Assembly: GCA_010909165.1 (NCBI GenBank) | Contig: MU008203.1 | Coordinates: 124,001 to 188,000 of the forward strand | Length of the DNA stretch: 64,000 nucleotides | From: Anthoceros angustus | Taxonomy: Eukaryota > Streptophyta > Anthocerotopsida > Anthocerotales > Anthocerotaceae | Direction of reading: 5' to 3' | Part shown: positions 11,616 through 24,302 of the stretch, piece after piece | Layout of the letters: every line of letters begins with the position of its first letter | How positions within the stretch are numbered: the stretch's first letter is position 1 | Program-made: the position numbers and the translations under genes | The notes under the pieces: model-generated | Database searches by the model: none | The model's input: the letters and a program-made list of their open reading frames with translations, nothing else | Told to the model about the DNA's origin: nothing

Positions 11616-14600
11616 TCAGGTCTTGTCAGGAGGAGCAACAGGACCTTCAACTCGGCGACGTGGAATGTATTTAAATGGGGCTTGCATGCGATACACCTTC
11701 CTTCCCTGCACACCACCACTGACACCACCGCTGCTCCCCCCTCTTGATTGCTCACCTCTTCTATCAAGACCACTGTTGCCACCCCTTCGACTATCACCTT
11801 CATTACCGGTTGAGCCACGGTTCGTATCAACATCGTCTTGTGAAACCTGTTGGCTATGCGATGTTGGCCTGACATCATCGCAACTTCCCATGCGGTCCAT
11901 GTCTCCAGATGATCGTCCCACTCCATGCAAAGCTTGTTCATTGGCATCATCTGACCCACTTCCATGCGTGCTTGGTTGTCCTCCAGCCCCGGTAAGCCAG
12001 CGTTGTCTTGCATTCCAAACCTGTTGGCAAAAGTCCTTTGTCGGAGGTGATGGAACCTCAGAATTTGCTGCTTCAACATCTCGAAAACAACCATCCTCCC
12101 TAGTAGCTTCCTCCCACCCTGGCCACAGCAGAAAATCCAGAAGATACATTAGCAGGCAGAAACAAGCCTTCTCTTGGCTGAGCAAACAAACAAACCACAG
12201 CAGCTCACAAGCACTCACTCAAGCGATTGAAATCTTGCAACATTTTGACATATTGCAACATTTCTTTTTCTCTGTCAGTCCCCTTCAGGACAGGGCCACA
12301 ATCCGCCCGCTGACTTTCGGGTGCTGTTGGTTGAGGCTCCTTGGTAGAGGGCACCACGGAGGTCGCCACTCCAGTTGCATTAGACCCTGGAACAAGATCA
12401 CAAATCAGTTAGGGTCATACATTTCAAACAGAATAGACACTTGACCCCATTTATACACTCCACTTCAGACAAGGTACGCAGATGTTCCTGATCTGCTCAG
12501 CATCAGTACGACCTTGGTAGTCATGTACAGTGCTTAGGAGTCAAACATGACAGCCAGCATACATCAACTCAATACAAGAAAAGGTTTCAACACTAGCACC
12601 CTCTTGATCGTCATGAACATCTCTATTTGTGGCAAAGGTGTCACGGCCAAGCACAGATCCACAATCGGATAGTTCTTGGCGGTCACCAACCACGCCAACA
12701 GCACGCCAGACTTTAGCAGTTCCAGATCTGTTGGCTCCAGTAGGCCAGCCTTGCTTTGCCAACCTTTCATACCCAGGTAGAGGCATACCAGTGGGTCTAG
12801 CGTCTCCTCGCTCGCCAAGTGTACTGGCATGTGGCCTAGAGGGCACACTGGCATTGCCACCCACGTGACCTTTCCAGTGTCCTGATGGCACCTGGGTCTC
12901 CCCCGTTGTTGGGTTCTCAGTGGATCTGGTTCCGGTGTTTCTCAGACTGGCGCTTGAGCTGCTAATCCTCGTTGCATCTTGGTAGCCTGGATGCGGGATC
13001 CTGGAGATCTCCCTCGCTGCCACCTCTCTAGGACCAGAATTGTTCACTTTCAACTTGATGGGAACAGAACCCACTAGAAGCTGGCCGCTTGAGACCTCTG
13101 GATGTCGTGCATCCACAGCAGGGTGTGTAGAGCCTTCAGTTTGGACAGCCTTCCTCACATGCAGGGAAGCCAATTTGTACTGATCACTCCTGATAGCCCC
13201 ACTGCCAGCAGAAGGGGCCCCGCTGCCAGCTTCAGTGCCTGTCAACACAGGGTTTTGGGCAGTCGATGGAGGGATTGGTGGAAATTCCAAATCAAAATCA
13301 AAGGAGGTTGACAAGGATGATGCAATAGGCACTGCAGGTATGGCCTCAACAGGACCAGCCGAGAAAACCTCCTTGTTAATTGAAGCCACAAGCTCCCTCC
13401 CCAGTACAGGAGGTGTGGATGTTGACCCACTTGCAACAACTGGCTTCGTACCAGCAAACTGTTCCTTCAATTCATCAGACTGCAGACTGCTGAATCCTTT
13501 CAATTCTGCACCATCCTTGATACCAGCTTCGCTCACTTGTGTCTCCTTAGCATCAGAACCCACACTGTGGACTGACTTAGGCGCCCACACTCCATGCTGC
13601 CCGCTCCCTCCTGGAGAAGGAGATCTAACCTTCGGAGACACAGTGTGGAGGCGCTGTGGCCTTAGCAAACCTAATTCAGGGGACGGAACATGAGCGACTG
13701 CCTCCACCTTAGCAGGGTGAGGTACACCAGGATTAGGCTTCCTCAACGGCCTGGATGGACTCTGCGGAGCAACCTCTGAAGATTTACCCTCCACCCCGGA
13801 GCCAGGCCTGTTACCCAAGCCTGCAGAGGCCATTCCCTCATGCATATCAGTTCGTGGCCTGGTCATCCTTAGAGGCTTCCTATCTGCAACATTCCGATCC
13901 GCTTCAGGTCTTCTGACATCTGAAACGGGCTTATCCTGCTCCAACTTTACAATCTTAGAGCCTCCTTCAGCTCGATTACCCTGCTTACTTGGAGTTGCAG
14001 GAGAACTCGTCCCCAGCTCAACACCGCCTAGGGATCCAGATTCCTGAGCACGAGACAGCGACTGCATACCTGTTGTCACACACTTATCCTCCACTGCGTC
14101 ACTTGAGAGCCGCGTTGGACTCGGACGGCTCACAGGTGTCTCGTGGCTGAGTCCCAATGCCAACCCTGTTGGCTCCAAAGATGAGGCCTGGGAAGCTCCT
14201 TGAACATCAGCAGTTATCAAGTCCGGAACAGCAGGAGGCAGTACACTGGAGACCACCTCCCTACTGTCAAACTGGCCTCCAAATTCTCCATCTTTAGCAA
14301 CTGAGCCAACAGATACAGAGAGAGATCGTGTCATATCCTCTTGTGCACCTCCTCCTTCAACATTGCTTTGAATATCCAGCGAGTCTGATTCAGTCACAAC
14401 CACAGCAGACTCGAGAGGAGCACCTCCTCCTTCAACCATGCTTCCAAAACCCAGAGACCGAGGTTCTACTTCACTCGACATCTGACCTGACGAGACAGAT
14501 CTTGGAGAATCCTCCTGTGCATCTCCATCAACCACGCTTTGAGTATCCTGCAAGTGAGACTCTGTTTCAACAGACATGAGAGCCGATGAGCTTTCCTTGC

Positions 14601-17600
14601 GCTCTCTCTCTTGCAGCTTCCTTTCCCTTTTCAACCTCCTCCTCTCAAGATTCTCAGCTTGCCTGCAGGCAGGTTTGGAACATCATCAGCACACCCAAAG
14701 GTCATCTCCCACAAGTAGCCACACCTGAATATGACAGGACAACACTCGAAGAAAAAAAAAGATGAAAAGCACTGCTGCTTACTTTCGTCGAGAAGCTTCC
14801 TCTTGTGCTTCCTCTTCTGCCATGAGGGCGTTGGAGCACTTCAGGGATTCTGTTTGTTTGTCCTTGATCCACTCCTTCAACTGCAGCCACAGTAGCCAAA
14901 ACAGATTGATTGAGCTCTGTTCAACCTAAACCCTAAATCGCTACGAGTTTAGATGAGAACAGCAAACAATATCTTCGTGCAAGGAAACGTCAAGCCAATC
15001 TTTACCTTTGTGGTGGCTATGCAGAAATTCATAATGGAAAAGCCAATTGAACCCTAATCTTATACTGCAAGGTTCATGCAAAGGTAGAGACTACTAAGGA
15101 CGATAATGCTTTATAGTCCATCATAGTTTCTGTCGGCACATGATGACGAGTGAATAACCATGAACTTACCAAAGCTCCTTCAAGAATGAAGGCTAGAAAG
15201 GACACAAGATTCTTGTCCTCCATCCCTACTTTCTCATCACCCGAGAAAACCTTGTTGTTGGCTGGATCTGTGCTCCCAACCAGAAAGGTTTTTTCACTGG
15301 CAGAATCAAAAGTCCTGAACAGCTTCTCTGCATTCCAAGTAACCTCTTTCTGCTCGTTCCGTACCATGCCCTGTAATTCAATCGGGTAGGACTTAGCACA
15401 AACGCACCCTTTGCAGCAGACCACAGTGGAAGGCTGATACAAGCCTCATCCAAGTCAAGCATAAACACAAAGTCTGCATCACTCACTAACCAGGAGATCC
15501 GTTCCAGACTTTTGGTAAGGCAAAGGTAGAGAAATTTGCTGTTTACTCAAGGCCTCCACAACCTTAGTAACTGAATAGTCTTCAGATGACGATCCCTGCA
15601 CGTTTGATCATGCTGCCAATCAGTATTGTGAAGGATTGTCTAAAACTGGGAGGAGACCCAGCACTGAAACATAGTCTATTTACAAGCAACCTACGCTGAC
15701 AAGCAACAACCAAGCCACATATGGGTGTCACTGTGTCCAACCTTCACAAGTAGACTCTTGAACAAGTCAAACCGCTCGCGAGGTGATTTCTGGTTACATG
15801 ACACAAAATGAAGGTCAATTACTGACTATCATGTGCCGCCCACCATAGACTTGTAACTATGACAACGTTCACATACCCTTTCCCAAAACGCAGCAATAGC
15901 TGGCCGTGATTTGTTCCAATCCTCCTGCAACAGAGGAGCATCAATTCTATAACACTTCCCTTAACACATAAGAAAACAATCCACACTCAGACATAATTCA
16001 GCGAAGTACCTTGTCAGAATCAAAAATCTTCTTATGCGAACGGTTGTGTCTGCGGATGTTGATGTCAGAGATGAACTCCCGAGAACACTGAATCTTAGCA
16101 CACTTCTGAAGCTGTGGCTTTGTGTTGTTCGAACCAAGTGACCAGCCAGGTAATTGATCTGCAAAATTACAGGATGTGAGTAACAATAGTTACTCCTTTC
16201 TCAGAGCCGCTTCTACCCTTTTTAAGAAGCCAGAAAAAGGACTCTGCCTTAGAAATATTTCCCAAGGACTGTCTCACCAGCCTTCCCTGCAGCTTGAGCA
16301 AAAGCCACAAGTGCTTGGAGCACTTTGAAAGGGTTCATCCGATCACCTGATAAAGGCAGCGACCTTGCCACACCTGCCCTGACAGAGTCACCCGAAGCAT
16401 CTCTGAGCAATTCGGAGTCAACAGCACCGCCTAAGTTGTCATCAGCTCCAGTATCTCGTGTCTCACTTGCTGTCTTGAAAGGAAGGATAGAGCGCCTAGG
16501 CAAAGGTCTGTCTGAAGGTCTGCTTGCAAAAGACATGTAGGGTTCACGACCCATTGTTTGCCTGATGAAATTATCCAACGACTCTTGGACCTTCCTGTCA
16601 TTGTCTGCTTGCTCTTTTGCCCTCAATTCTTCCGCTGTTAAGGCATCCCCACTGATTCGTCTGACACCACCCCCTGCCTTGACTGAAGCCATACTGGCCA
16701 CCTCTTTCTCCACAGAAGCCAGCCGAGCTTTAAGTTGTTTGGCACACTTTTTCTCTGCCTTTTTCACCTCGTGCCCATTTTCAATCACGCTATCCTGCTG
16801 TGATAGTCTGATCCCTTCAGGTACAATAGCAGATGTGCGCGTGTGTCCCTCAACACGACTACCTCTCCGCCTCCTCAAAGTAGAAAGCTCACCATCTTCT
16901 CTCTCCACAGCATGTCCATTAGTAGATCTCCCGTCTGCCCGGTAAGAGATGTCTTTGCTCAAACTCAGTTCGTGCTCTGGAATATGAGACAACAATATTT
17001 TCGGAAACTGGTGGCCGTTGGAATGACTGATCAAAGATCCAGCAGTTAGGAAGTCTGCAAGCACATCTTTACCTAAGATGGTCTTATCTTGTGATTCTCT
17101 CTGTTCTCTACTAAGCAAAAGGCTGCCAGGTTCAAAACCAGCTTCTAGGTCCCGGAAGCCCACATCTGCATCTCCTCTCCTGCGAGGTCTGACTGTGTGG
17201 TCATTGGGTTGCCGAAAGCTTGCATAGGAACTGCACAACATAGTAGTAAGTTGGGCCCATTAAACACAGCATACCATATGGAAACATTTAAGACAAAGGT
17301 AAGCGACCAAGATACGTAGATGCAGACACTAGTATGCTACAAGAATGCCAACAACAAATCTACAACACAAGCTAGGATGATCCAGGTGCTGATGCGCTAC
17401 ACCAGGCCCGGGTGAATGAACAAATATGCGGATCAGATTCTAATAGTACATCACAAAAATAATTGCAAAGGCCAACCACAACACTGGTGGTCTGTTAATT
17501 TCAAATCCTAAAGTCATGTGGAGTGCAATAAACGAGAAAGATAAATGGACAAATGTGACCAGCATATTAGAGACTTCACATAGCAAGTGTAGAACCCAGG

Positions 17601-18465
17601 GCGTGTGGGCACTTGACACCAACCTGCTTGTACCATTCGTATCGGCAGCACTGACAACTTCCCCCGAGCCTAAATGTGTGATAAGAGGAGATTCGCCCGT
17701 CTCACATGCATACTCGCTGGTTCCCCTCAACGGAGGACCTGGACACTGTGCCGAAGAAACCAAGTCCTCAGAGCAATAAAGGTCCATCTCCTGAGAGATG
17801 AAGCGAGAAGGATCCTTGCGTACAGCCAGCGAGAGGAGCTGCTTGTCAACACTAGCACATCCCTGAGGGACGTGAAGAGCCTTGTGCGGCGAAGTGGAGG
17901 GAGAGCATTGGTTTCCCAAAGGCCCGGCCCAGGCAGGGCTATCCTCAGAGTCAAAAAATTCACCACCACCATCCTGTTGCAAATCTAAAACATAACTCAA
18001 CTTGTCCGCTGCGACGAGTCCATCCGCGCATGGTGCAACTTTAGCCCCTGCTAACGGACCTGCGTCCTCGGCCACATCGCAACTCTCGAAACTTCCGGTA
18101 TCAAAACCAGTGACACTGCCACCTACATCAACAACATGCCCCCTACAGTGATCGGATTCCTCAGAAAAACCCCATTCACCTGCATCAGTATCTGTACTAC
18201 CCGAGGACGCGATAGACGGGTAGCTGCCCTCATCCGACACACCATCACAATCAGGTTCCCATGTGGCAAGCTTGTGGGCTAGAGAAACATGATCTCCAAG
18301 ACTTATCAAGGGGCCATCACCCCGTTGACCATTTACAGAATCAGCAACCAACTCGGGAGATGGGGTGCCTTTCTTGCACGCAGACTGCTGAAGGCATCCA
18401 GCAGCCAGCACGCTAGCGGAATTGCAAAAGTTCACCTCCACTCCATGCACCCAAGTGTTTGTCAT
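11616..18465 (-). CDS. Large plant C2H2-like zinc-finger protein, eleven exons
   Basis: Exons 18465-17624, 17230-16278, 16158-16010, 15924-15877, 15789-15742, 15595-15491, 15370-15170, 14880-14783, 14662-about 12600 (alternative donor at 12576), 12386-12219 and 12118-11616. Phases close throughout, giving about 1725 residues. A canonical C-x4-C-x12-H-x3-H finger (CAKIQCSREF to HNRSH) lies near residues 615-640. It is followed by a conserved core (DWNKSRPAIAAFWER, FDLFKSLL, FRTFDSASEKTFLVGS, LVSFLAFILEGAL) and a basic coiled coil (RRKQAENLERRRLKRERK). This order matches a conserved, poorly characterised plant family of nuclear C2H2-like proteins. N- and C-terminal parts are long, Ser/Pro-rich and probably disordered; the end is RGG-like. 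A CCCCACAG acceptor just upstream suggests a 5' UTR intron before the chosen ATG. Function unknown. Confidence 0.82.
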
Positions 18466-20665
18466 ACCAGGCCAGGCGTTGGGACGCCTGTGGGGAAAGG
18501 CAAAAACGGTGAATCAAGCAGATGCAGCTAGAGACGGGAAAAAACCAGGCCGGCAAGCTGCTCCGACAGCAGCAAATGCGCAGCACAAGACAGGAAGAGC
18601 AGGCTAAATCAAGCAGCAACAGTCATCGCACCGACCGGCCAACCACAGCAGCGCGGGCGGCAACACTGGCGACGGTCAGATCCAGCGGCACGCATTCACG
18701 TACAAGCGTCACGCCCCAAACCTAACACGGGCACCGCCTGCACATGATCTTGGATAGGCGCAAGCAAAAATGCAGCCACCCTCCTCTCCCAGGCTCAGGC
18801 CTATACTCAGATGCTCAGGCCGGCCGCACCGCCACCATCAGCACGCCGATGCGCTACTCCCGATACAATCACCCAGGCCCGATAACCACTCACACTTGCA
18901 TCATACTATCCACCGCCCGCACACATGAGCAGCAACCTACTCGCACAAGCCCGTAATCAGGACCCCGGGACGCCGCCGCACCACGCCACAGCACCAATTG
19001 CGTTGCAGCTAGATCCGCACCAGAATTGGCCAGATACCGACAGCCGACAGCAGACAGCCGACAGAAGGCAGGCAGAGGGGAAATGCGAGCAACAGCAATC
19101 GGACTCTGGGAGAGGGAGGGGCGGGGGAGGAAATGCAGGCGGCAGGCACGCACACTGGAATGCCAACCCTGGGATGGAGGCGGCAATCTTGAAATCTGGG
19201 GGCAGAGCAGCTACGGGAGCAATCAAACAGGGGGAGGCGGCCCGGATCAGGGCGGCGGGTGCAAGAATCCCGCAGCAAGCCAGGCAGGCGGCAGAGGCAG
19301 AGGCAGAGGCGGAGGCGGCGGCAGAGGACGTTGCAGCGGGAGGGTCACCTTCCTTCCCGGGAGGCGGCGGGGAGGCCCGGGCCGGGCGCAGGCCGCAAGA
19401 AGCAGTGCGCGGGCTGTGGATCGCAAGGAGGCGGCAGGCTCTCCCGCACCGCCCGAGCGACACGAGGCAGGAGGGGCGGACGCAGAGGCGGGACGGGCGA
19501 CGAGAACGGGAACAGGAACTCCTGGAACAGGAACAGCAGCAGCAGGGAAGAGCTCGAAGGCGATTTCAATGGCGCAAGGCGGCGGCGAGCGGGGAAGGGC
19601 GGGAAGAGGAGGGGCCGGGCCGGGCGGGCGGCGCGGGCGGGACGACGGGGGCGGCGGGGCCTGGGCGAGCCTTGGGCTCGGGGCCTGGGCTCGGTGGCGG
19701 GCGGGGCGAGGCGAGGCGAAGGCGAAGGCGAAGGCGGGGAGGAAGGGAGAAGGAAAGGGAGGGAAGGGAGGCCAGATGAGAGAGAGAGGCAGGCGCAGGC
19801 CTACTAGGCCTACGCCTAGGCCTAGTACAGCCTACAGGGAGACAGAACGGAGAGAGAGTGTGTGGAGGGAGAGGGACTCGGGAGGCGAGCTTCGGTGGCT
19901 GTTGCGAGGGGAGTTGAAGGGCGCGTGGCCCGGACCGGGCCGCCAGCTCCGGTAACAGCTTCGGGGCTTGGGATATAATGTCGGTCCGCCTGTCTCCCGC
20001 CTGCATCTGGCTGCGTGCCAGTGTGCCTCGCCGTTGCGCACATTGGCATTCATGATCCGCCCCGACAGCACTGCACCTTTGGTTCGCTGGCATATTTGGC
20101 CGAGTGGAGTCCCGATCCCGACCCCGACCCCGGCCCCCGCTGCCTATTCAATCGCTTCATTTCCTTTGCCCTCTCACCATGCTTTCACATTACAACATAC
20201 AGCCTGGTGGGCTCCGTCTCGTCCTGGTGTGCATCGGGACTTTCAGCACAAGCATCCGTGTAGCAACTACCAACTTTGGTCTTGTGTGCACTTCCAAGCA
20301 TTGCGTATTCCTGTACAAGCTTAGCCTGCGTTTGAAGCAAATTGAGGAGGAGTCCTCATCTAACGGACAGCTTTGAGAAAGCAATGGGGTGCAAAATTGG
20401 AGACCAAGGTGGGTGTAAATCGAGTCGGGAAGGGGGAGGGTCTCCATTAGGAATGCTTGCGACCGAACGCCATACTAGACTTTTATGTCTCCATGGGCAA
20501 TTCGGCATGCATGTGTGTCATCCCATGTATCTTCGGAGCCAAGCGCAATGTCCCCACGCTCCCGCGCCATGGGGCATCGCGTTGGCTTGTAGAGGTATAG
20601 AGGCAACTTTTCTCTCGGGTCATAGGGATTCCTATGCGCAAAGAACTCGGCATCCATGAAGCTCC
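18466..20665. promoter_or_regulatory. Shared GC-rich region between divergent genes
   Basis: Lies between the starts of the zinc-finger gene (-) and the adenylate kinase gene (+). From about 19080 to 19930 the plus strand is strikingly purine- and G-rich with runs of GGAGGCGGCAGAGGCAGAGG type, so the minus strand reads as a CT-rich leader typical of plant 5' UTRs. Long GR-rich or SP-rich open frames on both strands are explained by this skew, not by coding. A GAGG/GGGAGG-rich tract could form G-quadruplexes. Confidence 0.5.
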
Positions 20666-21847
20666 ATGAAGTCATCAAGCTCTGTGCAGCTGCAGCTTGG
20701 GACCACACCGGTGACGTGGAGGCTGCCCACCTGGACGTTGCTCGAGCCTTGGAAACCCAGCGACGTCAAATTCCTAGAAACAGCGAAACAAGTTTTTGCC
20801 GAAGGCCAAGGAGACCGCGGGTTGGTCCTTGACTTGGTCCTTGGTCCTTGGACCGCGGAAGTTTGCCAACCCAAGTCTCACGCTAAATATGCCAGGTGCT
20901 GTCCTCAGGGATGGCAATTGGAAATCTTGAAGCAACTCTCGGACACGCTTTCTGGCTCCGTCTTGATTGTCGTTGTGGCTTCTCTCCGGAATCTGATGAA
21001 TTCCAGCTTGAGAAATTTTGTGGGTCGGCTGCGAGCAAGCAGGTTCCGTCAACCTGCAGCTTACAAGGAGCAGGTGCCTCAGACACAGCGGGAGCAACGC
21101 GTTCCCAGCAGATGGGTGTTTTTGGGATGTCCCGGGTCGGGGAAAGGCACTTTTGGCAGCAAATTGGCTGATCTGCTGGAAATTCCGCACATATCTATGG
21201 GAGATTTGGTGCGGCAGGGTGTGGCTGATGAGAATGGACCAGCTGCAGCTTATGGTCACGCAATGAAGCAAGGGAAGTTGCTGCCGGATGACGTGATCCT
21301 GCAGCTGCTGTTTGAAAGATTGAAGGACGGATTGCTCCAAGGAAAGGGTGGGTTCGTGCTCGACGGCTTTCCCAGGACTGTCAGCCAGGCGGAGATTTTG
21401 GAGCAGGTTCTGCCGATTGAGAAGGTTGTAAACCTGAGGATGCGGGAAGATGTGCTGATCAGTAAGTGCTTGGGAAGAAGGACGTGCAGTCAGTGCGGTA
21501 GCAGCTTCAACCTGGCGGATGTAGATGTGGAGGGAGTAGATGGAGGTCCTCGGATTAGCATGCCTCCCTTGCTGCCACCCCCAGCTTGCTTGGATAAGAT
21601 GGTGGCCAGAGCAGATGATACAGAGGAAGTGGTGAAGAAGAGGCTTCAGGTCTACTATCAGCAGAGCCAACCAGTGGAGGAATTCTATCGAAGCCAAGGG
21701 AAGCTTGTCGAATTTCAAAACGGAGGCAGCATCAGTGAAACGTGGTCTCGCCTGTTAGCCAAGCTGAACTTGCCAGTCATCAAACATTTTCACGACACCC
21801 AGGATCAAACATCTAGTAACCGTTGTGTCGTCTCTGGTGCTCTGTGA
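20666..21847 (+). CDS. Adenylate kinase, organellar (chloroplast/mitochondrial type), intronless
   Basis: Interconverts ATP + AMP and 2 ADP. The P-loop GCPGSGKGT, the AMP-binding HISMGDLVRQG and GFVLDGFPRT motifs, the CLGRRTCSQCGSSFN start of the LID, and ARADDTEEVVKKRL are all present. The LID resembles the plant organellar subgroup (Arabidopsis At2g37250 type). The frame is open from 20666 (393 residues). The family is about 284 residues long, and an in-frame ATG at 20996 gives 283 residues beginning with a basic, acid-free leader (MNSSLRNFVGRLRASRFRQ) typical of organelle targeting, so 20996 is the more likely start. The extra 110 codons show no conserved content and include a small tandem GGTCCTTG repeat. 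No introns are visible although plant homologues usually have them. Confidence 0.92.
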   Translation: MKSSSSVQLQLGTTPVTWRLPTWTLLEPWKPSDVKFLETAKQVFAEGQGDRGLVLDLVLGPWTAEVCQPKSHAKYARCCPQGWQLEILKQLSDTLSGSVLIVVVASLRNLMNSSLRNFVGRLRASRFRQPAAYKEQVPQTQREQRVPSRWVFLGCPGSGKGTFGSKLADLLEIPHISMGDLVRQGVADENGPAAAYGHAMKQGKLLPDDVILQLLFERLKDGLLQGKGGFVLDGFPRTVSQAEILEQVLPIEKVVNLRMREDVLISKCLGRRTCSQCGSSFNLADVDVEGVDGGPRISMPPLLPPPACLDKMVARADDTEEVVKKRLQVYYQQSQPVEEFYRSQGKLVEFQNGGSISETWSRLLAKLNLPVIKHFHDTQDQTSSNRCVVSGAL

Positions 21848-22600
21848 GGAGACTCCAAGACGATTTCTAACATAACAACCATATTATTTGCGCAACCTAC
21901 TGACTACCATTTTTCGCACTAGTAAAGGCTCTGCAACCCTGTAGCTTGTGTAACAGATGTAACAACGGTTGATGAAATTGAAACCTCGACATTCCGGGGT
22001 TCTAATCATGTTCCAACCTTTCAACTCAAACTGTGGACGGCTTGAGCACACCACGGTGTACCATCCCTTAAATGTCTGAACAAAGCCGGCTAAAGAAAAG
22101 GACTGTGGCAAAGGTGCCCAGCCTGCCCTACGTATCACTCAAAAGGACCAGCGTTATTCACATGAAATTCTGCCAGCACAAGACGGTTGGCCACTTCATG
22201 TGTTAGCGTTCAACCGCAGTTATTCCCGAAGTAGCACAAAGGTGCGAAATGGTTCAAATCCTTTTTCTGAGTCGAGAGCGCCAGATATTTTACTCCAGGA
22301 ACACAAATCAATCGTGGTCTGCGCGCGCAGTTGGCCGTGACGTGAAAGCCCTTAGACATCTGCACATACACATACTGTATGTACACGTATCAGACCTGTT
22401 TTTTTGTGTAGACACGGAGTTGAAATAAAGACAAGGACTAGTGCCATGTCTACCGACTACACTTGGTGCTTGAAGCATGTGGGAAGCCATGCATCGTGAA
22501 AGCGCATCAAGAACCACCGGACAAGTAGATAACGATACCTCGTAGGCAAGTAAGCAACAATGTTTACCATGGCAAGCATTCTCTTCCAAATCAACACTCC
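21848..22600. other. Intergenic, nothing recognised
   Basis: 3' UTR of the adenylate kinase gene, then non-coding sequence. A GGTTCAAATCC word at 22252 looks like a Pol III B-box but no tRNA fold surrounds it. Confidence 0.4.
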
Positions 22601-22639
22601 TTGAGCCTCCACAAACATGCATACGACCTAACGACAAAC

Positions 22640-22960
22640 CACCAACGTTGGATAAGGTGGTCCGGTTGCTCCTACAAGAAGAGTTGGAGAATTTCTTCAA
22701 GAAAGAAGAGAATGAAGACTCGCTGCTCTTCTCAAAGAAGGGAACAACACGTGGGAAGACTTCACAAGCCAACTCTGGAGAAGGATCAAAAGAGAAAGGT
22801 ACGAAGAAAAAGCCAACTCTGGAAAGGTGCAAAAAAAAAAATGTGGGGTACTTGCCATTGTAGCAAAAAGCCTAACCATTATGCCAATTATCTCAAAACA
22901 ACAGCGGCTGTAAAAGCCAACAAACACTGGCTTCTCCTGGCTGAGAACAAATGATGGATT
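22640..22960 (+). pseudogene. Degenerate retroelement gag-like fragment with zinc-knuckle remnant
   Basis: Frames here are Lys-rich and end in a CHCSKKPNHYA word that resembles the CCHC zinc knuckle of retroelement Gag (C-x2-C-x4-H-x4-C) with one residue missing and the last Cys lost. The frame is broken several times. Polarity plus. I read it as a worn Ty1/copia or Ty3 gag piece; similarity is short, so confidence is low. Confidence 0.35.
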
Positions 22961-23409
22961 AACCTCTAGCAATCTTTCCAAAAATTGACCACAAAGAATA
23001 AAAAAAATTTAAAATCCAAGAAACAGCATAAGTCGATTTCCTCATCTTTTCCTTGCCCTTGTTTGCATCTTCCAAAAGTTGTGCTCTAGTCTTGCTCTCA
23101 AACTAAAGGTCACCCAGTCCAGTTTCTAATGGAAGAACAAACTCGGAAAAGTCACTTCTTTTGACGGAAGAAGATATTTGTTTATTCCATCTTGTGGAGA
23201 TGAAGTGCTATTATTGCTGGGTGGATACTACGGGACTTTGTTGTCCAATTTTTCTGAAGTCTTCCAGAAGACGTCAAAAAAGATTGTCTTACCAAAATCT
23301 GAATGCTTGTTGGTTAAAGAATTTCTTACTGAAAGCGCTTTGCACACTTGGCCGGAGGTTATTTGGGATAATCCTCACAGACGCTTTATTGTCCAAGCCA
23401 TCCTGTATC

Positions 23410-23575
23410 TTGGCATTCTCTACCAGTATTATATATGTAGTGTACGGCAACTTGGAATCTACTCAAAGATTGTTTGATGGGTCTAAGTGCAAAAGCTCTG
23501 GTAACGTGGAGTGCTTGGATAGCAGGTTATTCCCAGAAGAGGATGAGACATTAAGCTCTTTATGTCTAATACTTC
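23410..23575 (+). pseudogene. Frameshifted PPR fragment
   Basis: The text STSIIYVVYGNLESTQRLF in one frame continues as ALVTWSAWIAGYSQ in another, which is the usual PPR sequence of a YAKCGNLESAQRLFD helix followed by a VTW-x-A-x-IAGYSQ helix. One frameshift and two in-frame stops after it show that it is dead. It is isolated from the two PPR genes of this window. Confidence 0.5.
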
Positions 23576-23676
23576 AATGTAACATGGTTGTACATAATTC
23601 AATGAATAAAAATGGACAGGATATAATCTCAACCCTAAAGATTCAGTTTAATCTCAACCTTGGTGGGAGAAGATAA

Positions 23677-24005
23677 GCAATAGGCAGGTAAAAAAAGAAA
23701 ATTAAAAAAAAATCATCATAAGGTAAGAAGCCATGAATATTTGAGAAGAGCATTAAAGGACAAGGCACAAGTCGGGTTGATGCAAAAACATGTAACAATC
23801 CTAAAGAGGAAGTAACACATAATAACAACTTCTAATCCACAATCCATTCACAGTGTATACCACAAACTATAACACTTGAATTCCCAAGCCACCAACCAAT
23901 CCAAAAGCTTATAACACTTTGGGGTGGTGTTACAAAAAAGTGTTATATGAGGGTGTAACATAGCCACCCATTTGTAGTAGTGGTGGCAGCACCCATGCAC
24001 ATCTC
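23677..24005. other. Intergenic, AT-rich
   Basis: No gene or clear repeat seen. Contains A-rich runs near 23690-23715. Confidence 0.4.
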
Positions 24006-24302
24006 TTAAGATTGTCCTAGGATCAAGTTGTAAGCAAGCTCACGTACTTCTACATCTACGAACCCCATCCTTACCTTGATCCCATGGACTACCATCTTTA
24101 CATTTTCAATGACTCTGATACTAAGTAGTGGAGTGTTGGAAGTGTCTTTAAAGACCTGTGGGGAAGCTATCTTCCTAGCTGATCCGAGACCAAAAGCACT
24201 TAACCAACGAATGTTGATCAAGTTGGTAGAGACACCACTGTCAACCATGATGTCCAAGGCTTCGAAATTGTTTACATCTATAGTAACAAACCGATTTGCC
24301 AA
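24006..24302 (-). pseudogene. Retropepsin-like protease fragment (Ty3/gypsy type)
   Basis: Short frame with ALDIMVDSGVSTNLINIRWL, the DSG active-site loop of a retroviral-type aspartic protease, followed by the second-half motif AYNLILGQS seen in Ty3/gypsy proteases. It would cleave the Gag-Pol polyprotein in an intact element. Upstream (24303-24860, same strand) is Lys-rich frame-broken sequence that may be the end of gag; no reverse transcriptase or integrase was found downstream. Best read as the relic of an LTR retrotransposon on the minus strand. Confidence 0.5.

Noticed and set aside
18925-19955. Plus-strand GRG/GGGG-rich frames of 280-310 codons
   Set aside because: Explained by the purine-rich strand; two frames are open at once with the same low complexity, and no domain appears.
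22240-22275. Possible tRNA (GGTTCAAATCC B-box)
   Set aside because: No A-box at the right distance and no cloverleaf pairing.
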